A stretch of DNA of 39,132 bases from an uncultured bacterium (GCA_947063875.1 CAMSTY010000032.1:1-39132), one strand, 5' to 3'. Counted from the stretch's first letter, positions 28,754 to 37,575 are shown. Translations and numbers: made by a program. The notes: generated from the sequence alone by a model not told the origin.

Positions 28754-29857
28754 ATGAATAAAGGAGTAATTATTGCAGGAATTGTCGTTGTGACACTGGG
28801 CGCTGCCGTGATTGTGCCTAGAGTCCTGAAGCCGAAGGCAGTACTGGAGGAAGCGCCCATACCGGTGGTAGAGGCAGAGGCGCCGAAGCCTGGGGACATT
28901 GTGCTGTATCGGAACCTGGTGGGTACGGTGGAGCCGTCGGATGTGGTCTACATATATCCCAAGGCGGCAGGTGAGATCCTGGATGTGTTTGTAAAGGCGG
29001 GAGACGTGGTTACGGAGGGGCAGGCAATCTGCAAGATTGACACCAAACAGGTGGATTCAGCCCGGCTTAGTATGGAAGCGGCAAGGACAGCCATGGATAA
29101 CGCCAACAGCAACCTCTCCAGGCAGCAGGCTCTCTTTGCGGCAGGCGATATTGCTTCGGCCGTTTATGAGCAGGCAGAGATGCAGGCGAAAAGCGCCCGC
29201 ATCCAGTATGACCAGGCGAAGCTGAATTATGATTATCAGATGGAATTCAGCAATATTACGGCCTCTATCAGCGGAGTAGTGGAACAGTGTGATGTGGAAG
29301 TCCATGACAATGTGGCGCAGCAGTCGTTGATCTGTGTGATCTCCGGCGAGGGCAGCAAAGCCATTACCTTTTCCGTGACAGAGAAAGTCGTGGACCAGAT
29401 GCAGGTGGGAGACAGGGTGACTATTGAGAAAAATGGAAAGGAATATCAGGGCAGCGTGACAGAGATCAGCAGTATGATTGATGCGGCCACCGGTTTGTTT
29501 AAGATCAAGGCTTCCGTGGAAGACGGGGACGCTCTGCCCACCGGCTCGGTAGTCAGCCTGTTTGTGGTTTCTGACCGGGCGGACCAGACCATGAGCATTC
29601 CTGTGGATGCGATCTACTATACGGGCGGGGATGCTTATGTGTATACCTATGATAACGGGACTGTCCACCATATTCCTGTGGAGGTGGGAATCTATGATTC
29701 CCAGAGAGCGCAGATCCTGTCCGGAATCGACGGGGATGACTTGGTGATCACTACATGGAGCTCGGAACTTCTGGAGGGAGCCAAGGTACGGCTGCCCGGA
29801 GAGGAATCCCCAAAAGATGATGGAAACCAGCAGACAGAGAGTGAACAGGCAGAGTAG
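28754..29857 (+). CDS. RND-type membrane fusion (adaptor) protein
   Basis: 367 residues. An N-terminal membrane anchor (about 5-22, VIIAGIVVVTLGAAVIV) leads to a first half of the lipoyl domain (YPKAAGEILDVFVKAGDVVTEGQAICKID, about 76-104), a helical hairpin (about 105-160, with NLSRQQALFAAGDIASAVYEQAEM at its tip), the second lipoyl half (NITASISGVVEQCDVEVHDNVAQQSLICVIS), a beta-barrel domain and a membrane-proximal domain ending ILSGIDGDDLVITTWSSELLEGAKV. In Gram-negatives this protein joins the RND pump to TolC. The hairpin tip segment AALFAAGDIAS resembles the R-L-S docking tip region only loosely. AGAGGAG precedes the ATG; the RND gene starts 14 bp later. Confidence 0.92.
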   Translation: MNKGVIIAGIVVVTLGAAVIVPRVLKPKAVLEEAPIPVVEAEAPKPGDIVLYRNLVGTVEPSDVVYIYPKAAGEILDVFVKAGDVVTEGQAICKIDTKQVDSARLSMEAARTAMDNANSNLSRQQALFAAGDIASAVYEQAEMQAKSARIQYDQAKLNYDYQMEFSNITASISGVVEQCDVEVHDNVAQQSLICVISGEGSKAITFSVTEKVVDQMQVGDRVTIEKNGKEYQGSVTEISSMIDAATGLFKIKASVEDGDALPTGSVVSLFVVSDRADQTMSIPVDAIYYTGGDAYVYTYDNGTVHHIPVEVGIYDSQRAQILSGIDGDDLVITTWSSELLEGAKVRLPGEESPKDDGNQQTESEQAE

Positions 29858-29871
29858 GAGGAGATGCAGCT

Positions 29872-32800
29872 ATGGGATTAACAAAATCAGTCCTCAAAAG
29901 GCCGGTCACGACAGTGCTGGTGATTCTGTGCCTGATTGTATTTGGCCTGCAGTCCGTGTTGTCGGCGAAGATGGAACTTATGCCTACCATGGATATGCCG
30001 ATGCTGATCATTGCTACCGTATATCCGGGAGCGAGCCCGGAGGATGTCAATGATCTGGTGACTACGGAGATTGAAGCTAATATTGGTTCTTTGAGCGGCG
30101 TGGACACGATTCAGTCCATGTCCATGGAAAATATGTCCATGGTGGTCATTCAGTATGATTACGGCAAGGACATTGATGAAGCTTATGATGATCTGAAGAA
30201 AAAGATGGATGTGCTGGAAGCCCAGCTTCCGGATGACTGCCAATCGCCAGTGGTGGTGGAACTGAACCTGGACGATATGGCGTCCGTGTATCTGTCGGTG
30301 AATCACAAGACGGAGCCGAACCTTTACAACTATGTGGACAACAAGGTGGTTCCGGAACTGGAAAAGATTACCACGGTCACGGATGTGGATGTGAGCGGCG
30401 GCCAGGAGGAATATATCAAGATTGAACTGATTCCGGAGAAGTTGCAGCAGTATCATCTGAATATGAATTCCATTTCCTCCGCCATCGGCGGGGCCAATTT
30501 TACATACCCGGCAGGAGATACGATAGTGGGCGGACAGCAGCTGTCCGTCAGCGCCGGAATCGAGTACGATACCATGGAACTGTTGAAAAAGATTCCGATT
30601 CCCCTGGGAAATGGAAATGTGATCTATCTTGAGGATGTGGCAAATGTCCGCAATTCCTTAAAGGATGCCACCGGTGTGGCGCGATATAATGGAAGAGATA
30701 CGATTTCCATCGGAGTGAAAAAGCAGCAGAGCGCCACAGCCATGGAGGTGTCAAGGGAGGTCAACCAGGTGATCAAAGCCTTGCAGGCTGCGGATGAAAA
30801 TCTGGAGATTGTGGTGGTCAATGATACCAGTGACTCCATCCAGTCCTCCTTAAAGAGCGTGATGCAGACCATGGCCATGGCTGTTTTGGTGTCCATGGTG
30901 ATCATATTCCTGTTCTTCGGAGAGATAAGGGCGTCCCTGATTGTAGGAACCTCCATCCCGATCTCGATTCTGGCGGCGTTGATCCTGATGCAGGCTCTGG
31001 GTTTTACCTTAAATGTAATCACCTTGAGCAGCCTGGTTCTGGGCGTCGGCATGATGGTGGATAACTCCATTGTGGTTCTGGAAAGCTGCTTTAGGTCCAC
31101 CAAAGGAAAGGGGATCGTGGGATACCGGGAGGCCGCCCTGGAGGGCAGTGCGGTAGTGCTTCAGTCCATTATCGGCGGTACGGCTACCACCTGTGTGGTA
31201 TTCCTGCCTCTGGCTCTTCTGGAAGGAATGACCGGGCAGATGTTCAAGCCTCTGGGCTTTACTATTATTTTCTGTCTGCTGGCTTCTTTGGTCAGCGCCA
31301 TGACCATAGTGCCCTTGTGTTATTGTGTGTTCCGGCCTCAGGAGAAGGACAGTTCCCCCGCGGGATGGATTCTTTCCAAAATGCAGGATGGGTACCGCAA
31401 AATGATGCAGGTGGTTCTTCCTAAGAAGATTACGGTTGTGGTTCTCTCGATCGCTATGCTGGGAGGCTCGATCTGGATGGCAACCCAGCTTCGTATGGAG
31501 TTGATGGTGGCAGATGACACCGGAACCATCAGCGTCAGCATTGATACCCGTCCAGGCCTTAAAGTGGATGAGACGGATAAGATTTTACGGCAGGTGGAGG
31601 CGATCGTGTCCCAGGACCCGGATCTGGAGTCCTACATGCTGACTTCCGGCGGCAGCGGCATGAGCATGGGCGGCACCGGAGCCACACTGACTGCCTACCT
31701 GCTGGATGACCGCAAGCGGGAGACAGACCAGGTTGTAAAAGAATGGAAACCCTTGCTGAACCAGATTGCAGGCGCTAATATATCAGTAGAGGCTTCTTCT
31801 TCCATGACCATGATGTCCTCTTCCGGCGGAGTGGAATATATCCTGCAAAGCACACAGTACGATGAGCTGAAAGAGGTTTCCGATCAGGTTGTAAATGAAC
31901 TTCTGGAATATGATGAGGTGACAAAGGTGCACAGCACCCTGGAAAATGCGGCGCCGGTTGTGAAACTGGATATTGATGCGGTGAAGGCGAATGCGGAAAA
32001 TATTACCCCGTTGCAGATTGCAGGTTCCGTCAGCAATATGTTAGGCGGAGTCGAGGCCACCACGTTGGAGGTAAACGGCGATGATATCAGTGTTATGGTG
32101 GAGTATCCGGATGATGAGTATGATACCATTGATAAGCTGAAGGGAATTGTTCTGACCAATAATGCGGGCGCTTCCGTGGCCCTGACAGACGTGGCAGATG
32201 TTGGTTTTAAGGACAGTCCGGCAACCATCAGACGGTCGGACCGGCAGTATCAGGTGACGATCACTGGCGATTTGCAGACTGACGACCCACGTCTGATTGA
32301 CGAGATCGAAAACAAACTTTATGACGAGGTGGTTTCAAAGTATATGAGTCCTACGCTCTCCCGGGCGGTCAACAGTATGGATGAAGCTATGGCCAGGGAG
32401 TTCGGCAACCTGTTTGGCGCTATCGGCACAGCGGTATTTCTGGTGTTTGTAGTTATGGCGGCCCAGTTTGAATCACCGAAATTCTCTATCATGGTGATGA
32501 CGACCATTCCTTTTGCTTTGATTGGTTCTTTCGGACTTTTGTATCTGACGGATGTGCCGATTAGTATGGCTTCCTTGCTGGGTTTTCTGATGCTTTCGGG
32601 GACGGTGGTGAATAATGGTATTCTCTACGTGGATACGGTGAACCAGTACCGGCAGGGGATGGATCTTCACACGGCACTGATTGAGGCGGGAGCCACCCGT
32701 CTGCGGCCGATTCTTATGACAACGCTGACTACGATCGTGGCTATGATTCCTATGGCTATGGCATATGGCGACAGCGGGAAGAGCATGCAGGGACTGGCCC

Positions 32801-32913
32801 TGGTGGATGTGGGTGGATTGGTTGCGTCCACGGTTTTGGCGTTGGTTATGCTGCCGGGGTATTATTTGTTGATGAGTGGGCGTAGGAAGAAAAAGGGGGT
32901 TAGCTATGATTGA
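29872..32913 (+). CDS. RND-superfamily efflux permease (HAE1-like)
   Basis: 1013 residues, close to AcrB length, with the duplicated RND layout: TM1 near 12-30, a large extracytoplasmic domain (about 40-325), TM2-7 (about 330-530), a second large domain (about 545-835), and TM8-12 (about 845-1005). Family segments: TVYPGASPEDVNDLVTTEIE, GVGMMVDNSIVVLESC in TM4 and LSGTVVNNGILYVDTVNQYRQ in TM10. Compared with AcrB, Asp407 is kept (D397), Asp408 is Asn (N398), and Lys940 is Asn (N914). The pump exports small molecules using an ion gradient; the altered relay may mean a different coupling. It forms one unit with the adaptor gene; the TolC-like genes follow after a 305-bp gap with unusual structure. 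Confidence 0.94.
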   Translation: MGLTKSVLKRPVTTVLVILCLIVFGLQSVLSAKMELMPTMDMPMLIIATVYPGASPEDVNDLVTTEIEANIGSLSGVDTIQSMSMENMSMVVIQYDYGKDIDEAYDDLKKKMDVLEAQLPDDCQSPVVVELNLDDMASVYLSVNHKTEPNLYNYVDNKVVPELEKITTVTDVDVSGGQEEYIKIELIPEKLQQYHLNMNSISSAIGGANFTYPAGDTIVGGQQLSVSAGIEYDTMELLKKIPIPLGNGNVIYLEDVANVRNSLKDATGVARYNGRDTISIGVKKQQSATAMEVSREVNQVIKALQAADENLEIVVVNDTSDSIQSSLKSVMQTMAMAVLVSMVIIFLFFGEIRASLIVGTSIPISILAALILMQALGFTLNVITLSSLVLGVGMMVDNSIVVLESCFRSTKGKGIVGYREAALEGSAVVLQSIIGGTATTCVVFLPLALLEGMTGQMFKPLGFTIIFCLLASLVSAMTIVPLCYCVFRPQEKDSSPAGWILSKMQDGYRKMMQVVLPKKITVVVLSIAMLGGSIWMATQLRMELMVADDTGTISVSIDTRPGLKVDETDKILRQVEAIVSQDPDLESYMLTSGGSGMSMGGTGATLTAYLLDDRKRETDQVVKEWKPLLNQIAGANISVEASSSMTMMSSSGGVEYILQSTQYDELKEVSDQVVNELLEYDEVTKVHSTLENAAPVVKLDIDAVKANAENITPLQIAGSVSNMLGGVEATTLEVNGDDISVMVEYPDDEYDTIDKLKGIVLTNNAGASVALTDVADVGFKDSPATIRRSDRQYQVTITGDLQTDDPRLIDEIENKLYDEVVSKYMSPTLSRAVNSMDEAMAREFGNLFGAIGTAVFLVFVVMAAQFESPKFSIMVMTTIPFALIGSFGLLYLTDVPISMASLLGFLMLSGTVVNNGILYVDTVNQYRQGMDLHTALIEAGATRLRPILMTTLTTIVAMIPMAMAYGDSGKSMQGLALVDVGGLVASTVLALVMLPGYYLLMSGRRKKKGVSYD

Positions 32914-32935
32914 GGAAGGTTCCTGGCGGGGGTCC

Positions 32936-33031
32936 GCGGCTGAGGGATAAGAGAACACCTTCAGACGCGCTCTCGCTCGGAGTGCCGACGTGGCCCCGCG
33001 GTCTTCAGGCGTTCTCTTATCCCTCAGCTGC
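32936..33031. repeat. 96-bp three-tier hairpin element between RND and TolC-like genes
   Basis: Outer arms 32936-32956 and 33011-33031 pair at 20 of 21 positions. Inside, CCT (32958-32960) pairs with AGG (33007-33009), then AGAC-GCG (32963-32969) with CGC-G-GTCT (32997-33004), and the centre holds TCGG-AGTG-CCGA. The whole is far more GC-rich than its surroundings and starts 22 bp after the RND stop. No T tract follows, so it is not a normal terminator; a repeated mobile hairpin is one possibility. Confidence 0.85.
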
Positions 33032-33138
33032 TGCGTCCCTGGCTTGCTCTAAGGATGTAAGGGCGCAATAGGAGTAGAGGGTTTAATAAAGTAAAGGGGG
33101 TAATGAGAACAGAGGGTATAAGGATAAAGGGAAAGGCA

Positions 33139-33171
33139 GGGGGGGGGGGCTGTAATAGGGGCGGGATGGGG
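33139..33171 (+). promoter_or_regulatory. G11 tract in a G-quadruplex-type motif
   Basis: Eleven consecutive G (33139-33149), then GGGG, GGG and GGGG separated by 8, 1 and 2 bases, satisfying the pattern for a four-stranded G structure on the mRNA-like strand, about 48 bp before the first TolC-like gene. No clear sigma-A promoter is visible in the 33032-33218 stretch, which is otherwise purine-rich. Confidence 0.7.
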
Positions 33172-33218
33172 TTGGTGCATGGATGGCGGCTGGGGAATAG
33201 AAAGGAATGTGAGGCGGA

Positions 33219-34388
33219 ATGAGAGTCGGGAAGTATATTGTTGTGTGTGGTATGGTTCTGGCGGTGGCCGGTGCTGTGCCGGTGGCGGCGTATGGTGCTA
33301 ATCCGGAGTTTGCGCGGTCGGAGGGGGAATGGGCTAGGCTGAGGGATGATGTGCTAGAGTATGATGAGATTGAGGGGTTGATTGCGGAGTATAATGCTAC
33401 GGTGCAGACGAATCAATTGGATTTGAATGAGTTTAAGAAGAAGTATGGCAATACTAAGGAGGATGTATCGGCGAAGTATCGGGATATGGCGAATGAGATT
33501 TATGCTAGTGTGGAATATCCGGATGCGGATGAGCCGACTTATGGTTATGTGGTGGCTTCTGTATTGATGGCGGAGGTTCAGGCGAAGAACCTGGAGCAGC
33601 AGGCGGATGATAACCTGGAAGACAGTGAGATTATTTATCTGAATTATAAGCAGGCGGAGAAGACGCTGGTGACAGTGGCGCAGAGTAATATGGTGAATTA
33701 TGCCAAAGGCTTGCTGCAGCTGCAGCAGGCGGAGCTGGCATTGAGGCAGGCACAGACAGCGATGGCAACGGCTGATGTCCGCCGTGCCAATGGATTGGCA
33801 ACCCAAGTGGATGTGCTCAATGCTCAGGAGGCACGGATGACGGCAAACCGCAACCTGGATTCTGCCCGGTCGGCGATTGAGAATGTCCGTCAGAAATTGC
33901 TGGTTATGCTGGGATGGAAGTATGATGCCCAGCCTGAGATCCGGGATATTCCGAGAGCAGACAAAAACCGGATTGCCGGGATGAATCCTCAGGAGGATAA
34001 AGCGGCGGCGATAGAAAATAATTATGCTCTGAAGGTCAATAAGAAGAAGCTTGCCAATGCTGACAGTCCGAATACCATAGAGAGCCTTACCAAAACGATT
34101 GCTGATAATGAGCAGAAGATCGGTTCGTCTCTGGTGACGAATTATCAGAATGTATTGACAGCGCAGCTGGCTTATGATCAGGCGGTGGCAGAGTTGGAAT
34201 TGGAAAACAGGAATCTGCATTCTCTGGAGATTAATTTCCAGCAGGGGAATGCCAGTCGGACGGAACTGGAAAATCAGCAATATGCGGTACAGAACAAACA
34301 GCTTGCCTTGCAGATTGCCGATATGAATCTGTTTCAGGCTATGGAGACTTATGACTGGGCAGTGAATGGACTTGCGAGTGTTTCGTAG
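33219..34388 (+). CDS. TolC/OEP-family-like secreted helical protein 1
   Basis: 389 residues. A signal peptide (about 1-26, GMVLAVAGAVPVAAYGA) without lipobox. The body has the two-fold repeat of outer-membrane efflux proteins: YDEIEGLIAEYNATV near the start, the long helix with RRANGLATQVDVLNAQEARMTANRNLDSARSAIENVRQKLLVMLGW (about 188-235), and in the second half FQQGNASRTELENQQYAVQNKQLALQIADMNLFQAMETYDW (about 345-385). In TolC each half also has two beta strands of the membrane barrel; here the matching places (about 90-110, YPDADEPTYGY, and about 285-300, NADSPNTIES) are short linkers. It follows an RND pump and adaptor in a probable monoderm. Ribosome site GAGGCGGA is weak. Confidence 0.8.
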   Translation: MRVGKYIVVCGMVLAVAGAVPVAAYGANPEFARSEGEWARLRDDVLEYDEIEGLIAEYNATVQTNQLDLNEFKKKYGNTKEDVSAKYRDMANEIYASVEYPDADEPTYGYVVASVLMAEVQAKNLEQQADDNLEDSEIIYLNYKQAEKTLVTVAQSNMVNYAKGLLQLQQAELALRQAQTAMATADVRRANGLATQVDVLNAQEARMTANRNLDSARSAIENVRQKLLVMLGWKYDAQPEIRDIPRADKNRIAGMNPQEDKAAAIENNYALKVNKKKLANADSPNTIESLTKTIADNEQKIGSSLVTNYQNVLTAQLAYDQAVAELELENRNLHSLEINFQQGNASRTELENQQYAVQNKQLALQIADMNLFQAMETYDWAVNGLASVS

Positions 34389-34403
34389 TCAGGAGGAAAC
34401 GAG

Positions 34404-35624
34404 ATGGGCAGGAATCAGGAATGGATGAACCCGGGCGTGATGCGGATTTCCAAGGCGGCAATGGTTCTGGCAGCTGTTTTGGCGGTCGGAGTATGTCCGG
34501 CGCAGGCAGCGCCGACCGGGCCGGGGGCGCCTCCCGAGGCAGAACGTTATGACGCGGCGACCTTGGCCAGATTGCAGGATAACCGGATTGAATATGATGA
34601 GATCCCGGATTTGGTTCATGAATATAATCCGGATATTTCTAAGGCGTGGGATACGTATCAGAACAGTAAGGAAGATTATGCCGGCATTGTGACGGAACTG
34701 GAGAGTCAGTATCCTGCTGTGAAGGAGACGGCTGACGGGTATATCTCGGCTGGCCGCCTGACGGGAAGCAAGCTGCTGACCTCAACCGGGCATCAATTGG
34801 ATAGGGGATTTCAGGGTGTGATTCAGGGAATGCGGGATACGGTCAACGGCTGGGATACCAATCAGCGAAATACGAGTGCGCTGCGGAGGGCAGAACGCCA
34901 GGTGACAGCCGGAACGCAGAGCGCGATGATCGGCTACGAAACGATCCGGCAAAACATAGCTACCCTGGAGACCATGGTGCTGCTTTATGAACAACAGGCG
35001 GATATGACGAACCGGATGGCGGCGTTGGGGATGGCTACTGGGACAGACCTGGCAGGGGCTAACAGCAGCTTGCTTGCCGCGCGTTCCCAGCTTGCCGCTC
35101 TCAGCAGCCAGCAGGAGAGCGTGAGAAGGACGCTGTGCATGCTGCTTGGATATGATCCGGATTCCAATCCGGAGATTTGCCCGATTCCGGAGTTTGATAT
35201 GAGCAGGCTGGAAGGGATGAATCTGGAACAGGATACCATAAAGGCGATTGGCAATAACCAGACCTTGATTGCACAGCGGACTTCCGCAAAAGGGAATACC
35301 AATGATCAGGTAGCGGCGAGAAGCCGGATGATCGAGGAAGGAGACCAGAAGCTCACGATTGAGATGCAGCGGCTCTATCAGGATGTGCAGGATAAGAAGG
35401 CCGCTTATGAGGCGGCGCAAACGGGATTTGAGGCGGCAAAACTCAGCCATCAGGCGGCAGAGAGGCAATATCAGCTGGGGTTGCTGTCCCAGACGCAGTA
35501 TATCGGGACGCAGATTTCCTATTATCAGAAGAAGGCAGAGAAGGAGTCTGCGAATCTGAGCCTTCTGCAGGCGATGGAGACGTATGACTGGGGCGTGCTG
35601 GGGTTTGCGACGGTCAGCGACTGA
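34404..35624 (+). CDS. TolC/OEP-family-like secreted helical protein 2 (paralogue)
   Basis: 406 residues starting 15 bp after its paralogue, with AGGAGG seven bases before the ATG. Signal peptide about 1-36 (KAAMVLAAVLAVGVCPAQAA), no lipobox. It shares with protein 1 the opening EYDEIPDLVHEYNPDIS, the mid-helix MAALGMATGTDLAGANSSLLAARSQLAALSSQQESVRRTLCMLLGY (about 210-255), and the ending LLQAMETYDWGVLGFATVS. The second-half helix has YQLGLLSQTQYIGTQISYYQKKAE. As in protein 1, the beta-barrel positions (about 95-120 and 300-315, AKGNTNDQVAARS) are short and polar. TolC works as a trimer of such two-fold repeats; two different paralogues could mix or serve different roles. It converges with spoIIR, 20 bp away, with no obvious terminator between. 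Confidence 0.8.
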   Translation: MGRNQEWMNPGVMRISKAAMVLAAVLAVGVCPAQAAPTGPGAPPEAERYDAATLARLQDNRIEYDEIPDLVHEYNPDISKAWDTYQNSKEDYAGIVTELESQYPAVKETADGYISAGRLTGSKLLTSTGHQLDRGFQGVIQGMRDTVNGWDTNQRNTSALRRAERQVTAGTQSAMIGYETIRQNIATLETMVLLYEQQADMTNRMAALGMATGTDLAGANSSLLAARSQLAALSSQQESVRRTLCMLLGYDPDSNPEICPIPEFDMSRLEGMNLEQDTIKAIGNNQTLIAQRTSAKGNTNDQVAARSRMIEEGDQKLTIEMQRLYQDVQDKKAAYEAAQTGFEAAKLSHQAAERQYQLGLLSQTQYIGTQISYYQKKAEKESANLSLLQAMETYDWGVLGFATVSD

Positions 35625-35644
35625 GGAAGGCTATGTTTCGCTTT

Positions 35645-36337
35645 TCAGGACTGGGGAGCAAATGCGCCTGTTTTGGGAGGGTTCAAAGTAAGATGGGGGA
35701 AAAGGCGGAAGCGAATCTGAACCTCGGGACGGTTGTCCTGAAGCGCGAGGTAGCCTTCTTCCCCTAATTCCCGCTGGAGCAGGCGGGCGCTTTCCTGGGG
35801 GACGGCGGTACAGGCGGCGTCGACAAAGCAAAACTGAGGATAAAGCACGCACCACCAGTTATGCCCGCTGCCTTTTCCTAAGGTGATGCGGGCGGCGTCG
35901 TAAAAGCCGCAGGGGAAAACCAATTTTCCATATCTGCGGGTAGGGAAATAGCAATGAGTAAGCTGGAGGCTGGTGCGGTAATCAAAACCGCGTTGCTTTA
36001 AGTAATCATCGGCAAGCTGTTCGATTTCCTTTTGGTTTTCGGACAGGCAGCTGATGGTGTCCTGCTTGTCGGGATATTCGGGAAGGTGTTCCTTCAGATA
36101 GTCGAGAACCAGGCTGCGTACTTCCAGCTTGACCTGCTGATCGGCGGCATTGTCGCTGTCGGCCAGGATGTGGAAACGCAGAACAGAAGGAGACAAGCTT
36201 GCGGCCAGGTCTTCGCGCTGTTTTTGAAGCTTTCCCTGAGAAAGCAGCATTGCAAACAGAAAGCATCCCATGGAAATTGCCAGATAAAGCTGCCAGGGTT
36301 TGCCGGTGTGCGGGAATCGTTTAGAAATACCATTCAT
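35645..36337 (-). CDS. spoIIR: stage II sporulation protein R
   Basis: 230 residues from the ATG at 36337 (GAGGAG upstream); in-frame codons to 36481 run through the upstream region and are rejected. SpoIIR is made in the forespore under sigma-F and is secreted to trigger processing of pro-sigma-E in the mother cell. An N-terminal membrane/signal segment (about 18-33, YLAISMGCFLFAMLLSQ) is followed by the family core: LSPSVLRFHILADSDNAADQQVKLEVRSLVLDYL (about 49-83), Q...D..LKQRGFDYRTSLQL, FPTRRYGKLVFPCGFYDAARITLGKGSGHNWWCVLYPQFCF (about 143-183). The YDAARI..G.G.GHNWWCVLYP block is diagnostic. I could not find a convincing sigma-F promoter upstream. Confidence 0.93.
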   Translation of the reverse strand: MNGISKRFPHTGKPWQLYLAISMGCFLFAMLLSQGKLQKQREDLAASLSPSVLRFHILADSDNAADQQVKLEVRSLVLDYLKEHLPEYPDKQDTISCLSENQKEIEQLADDYLKQRGFDYRTSLQLTHCYFPTRRYGKLVFPCGFYDAARITLGKGSGHNWWCVLYPQFCFVDAACTAVPQESARLLQRELGEEGYLALQDNRPEVQIRFRLFPHLTLNPPKTGAFAPQS

Positions 36338-36507
36338 TTTTATCTTCTCCTCAAAAAATCTTGTTTTTTTAATTCCACTTTCAATTATTGACAGATATGA
36401 TATAATTAAACGTAGCAATTGAGCGGTGCGGTTATTTTTATGGAAATGAGAGGCGGCGCTGCGGGGACTTTTGCAAAACAATAAACTCTAAAAAGGAGAA
36501 TCCTCAC

Positions 36508-37575
36508 ATGTCCAAAAAAAGAATTGCAGTCTTGTTTGGCGGCCAGTCATCGGAGCATATCGTGTCCTGTATGTCGGCAGCGAATGTGATTGAACAAATA
36601 GATACCCTTCGTTATGAACTGCTGCTGATCGGCATCACTGAAGCCGGCCGCTGGCTGAAAGTGGAATCCGTAGAGGACATCCGTTCGGATACCTGGCGTG
36701 AAAGCCAGACGGAGGCCGTTATTTCTCCGGATGCTACAGAAAAATGCGTGATTCTGACAGAGGGCGGAAAAAGCGAACGAGTGAAAATTGACGTTGTATT
36801 TCCCATTCTGCACGGGCCTTACGGAGAAGACGGGACGGTCCAGGGATTATTGGAACTGGCGCAGATTCCATATGTGGGAGCGGGGGTTTTGTCATCGGCT
36901 GTTTCCATGGATAAACTTTACACCAAGCTGGTGGTAGATAGTATCGGAATCCGCCAGGCTGCTTATGTCCCGGTTTTGGTATGGAGGCTGCGCAAAGATC
37001 CGGATGCCGTCATTCGACAGATCGAAGAAAAACTTCCTTATCCTATGTTTGTAAAACCAGCCAATGCCGGTTCTTCCCGGGGGGTCAGCAAAGCAGAGGA
37101 CAGGGAAGCGCTGCTGGCCGGCTTAAAAGAGGCGTCCCGGCATGACAGCAAGATTTTGGTGGAAGAAGCGATTGTGGGCCACGAGATCGAGTGCGCTGTT
37201 CTGGGAGGCGGTGAGAAGCCGGTTATGTCCTCCGGCGTGGGAGAGATCCTGGCAGCCGCAGAGTTTTATGATTTTGACGCAAAATATTATAATGAAGAAT
37301 CGCGCACCGTAATCGGGCCGGAACTGCCGGGCGATTCGGCGGCGCGCGTCAAAAAAGCAGCAGAACAGATTTTTAATGCAGTGGATGGTTACGGACTGGC
37401 ACGGGTGGATTTCTTTGTGAAAGAGGACGGAGAGGTGATCTTTAACGAGATCAATACCATGCCCGGATTTACGGCTATCAGCATGTACCCCATGCTCTGG
37501 GAGGCGATGGGTCTGTCGAAACGCCTGCTGATTGATAAATTGATCCTGCTGGCATTTGAGCGCAAGCCAAGATAG
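36508..37575 (+). CDS. ddl: D-alanine--D-alanine ligase
   Basis: Joins two D-Ala with ATP for peptidoglycan precursors, in the cytoplasm. 355 residues, normal length. ATP-grasp motifs: N-terminal AVLFGGQSSEHIVSCMSA (7-24), HGPYGEDGTVQGLLEL (about 100-115), PMFVKPANAGSSRGVSKA (about 179-196), the omega-loop region AEFYDFDAKYYNEESRTVIGPEL (about 250-272), ARVDFFVKEDGEVIFNEINTMPGFTAISMYP (about 296-326). The Tyr-bearing omega loop fits D-Ala-D-Ala, not vancomycin-type D-Lac, ligases. AAAAGGAG lies before the ATG. A glutamate racemase follows after 26 bp, another wall-precursor enzyme, so an operon is likely. It is divergent from spoIIR. Confidence 0.96.
   Translation: MSKKRIAVLFGGQSSEHIVSCMSAANVIEQIDTLRYELLLIGITEAGRWLKVESVEDIRSDTWRESQTEAVISPDATEKCVILTEGGKSERVKIDVVFPILHGPYGEDGTVQGLLELAQIPYVGAGVLSSAVSMDKLYTKLVVDSIGIRQAAYVPVLVWRLRKDPDAVIRQIEEKLPYPMFVKPANAGSSRGVSKAEDREALLAGLKEASRHDSKILVEEAIVGHEIECAVLGGGEKPVMSSGVGEILAAAEFYDFDAKYYNEESRTVIGPELPGDSAARVKKAAEQIFNAVDGYGLARVDFFVKEDGEVIFNEINTMPGFTAISMYPMLWEAMGLSKRLLIDKLILLAFERKPR

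Noticed and set aside
33354-34280. A 308-codon open frame antisense to the first TolC-like gene.
   Set aside because: Arg/Ile/Leu/His-rich shadow reading without a ribosome site; the sense frame has clear family motifs.
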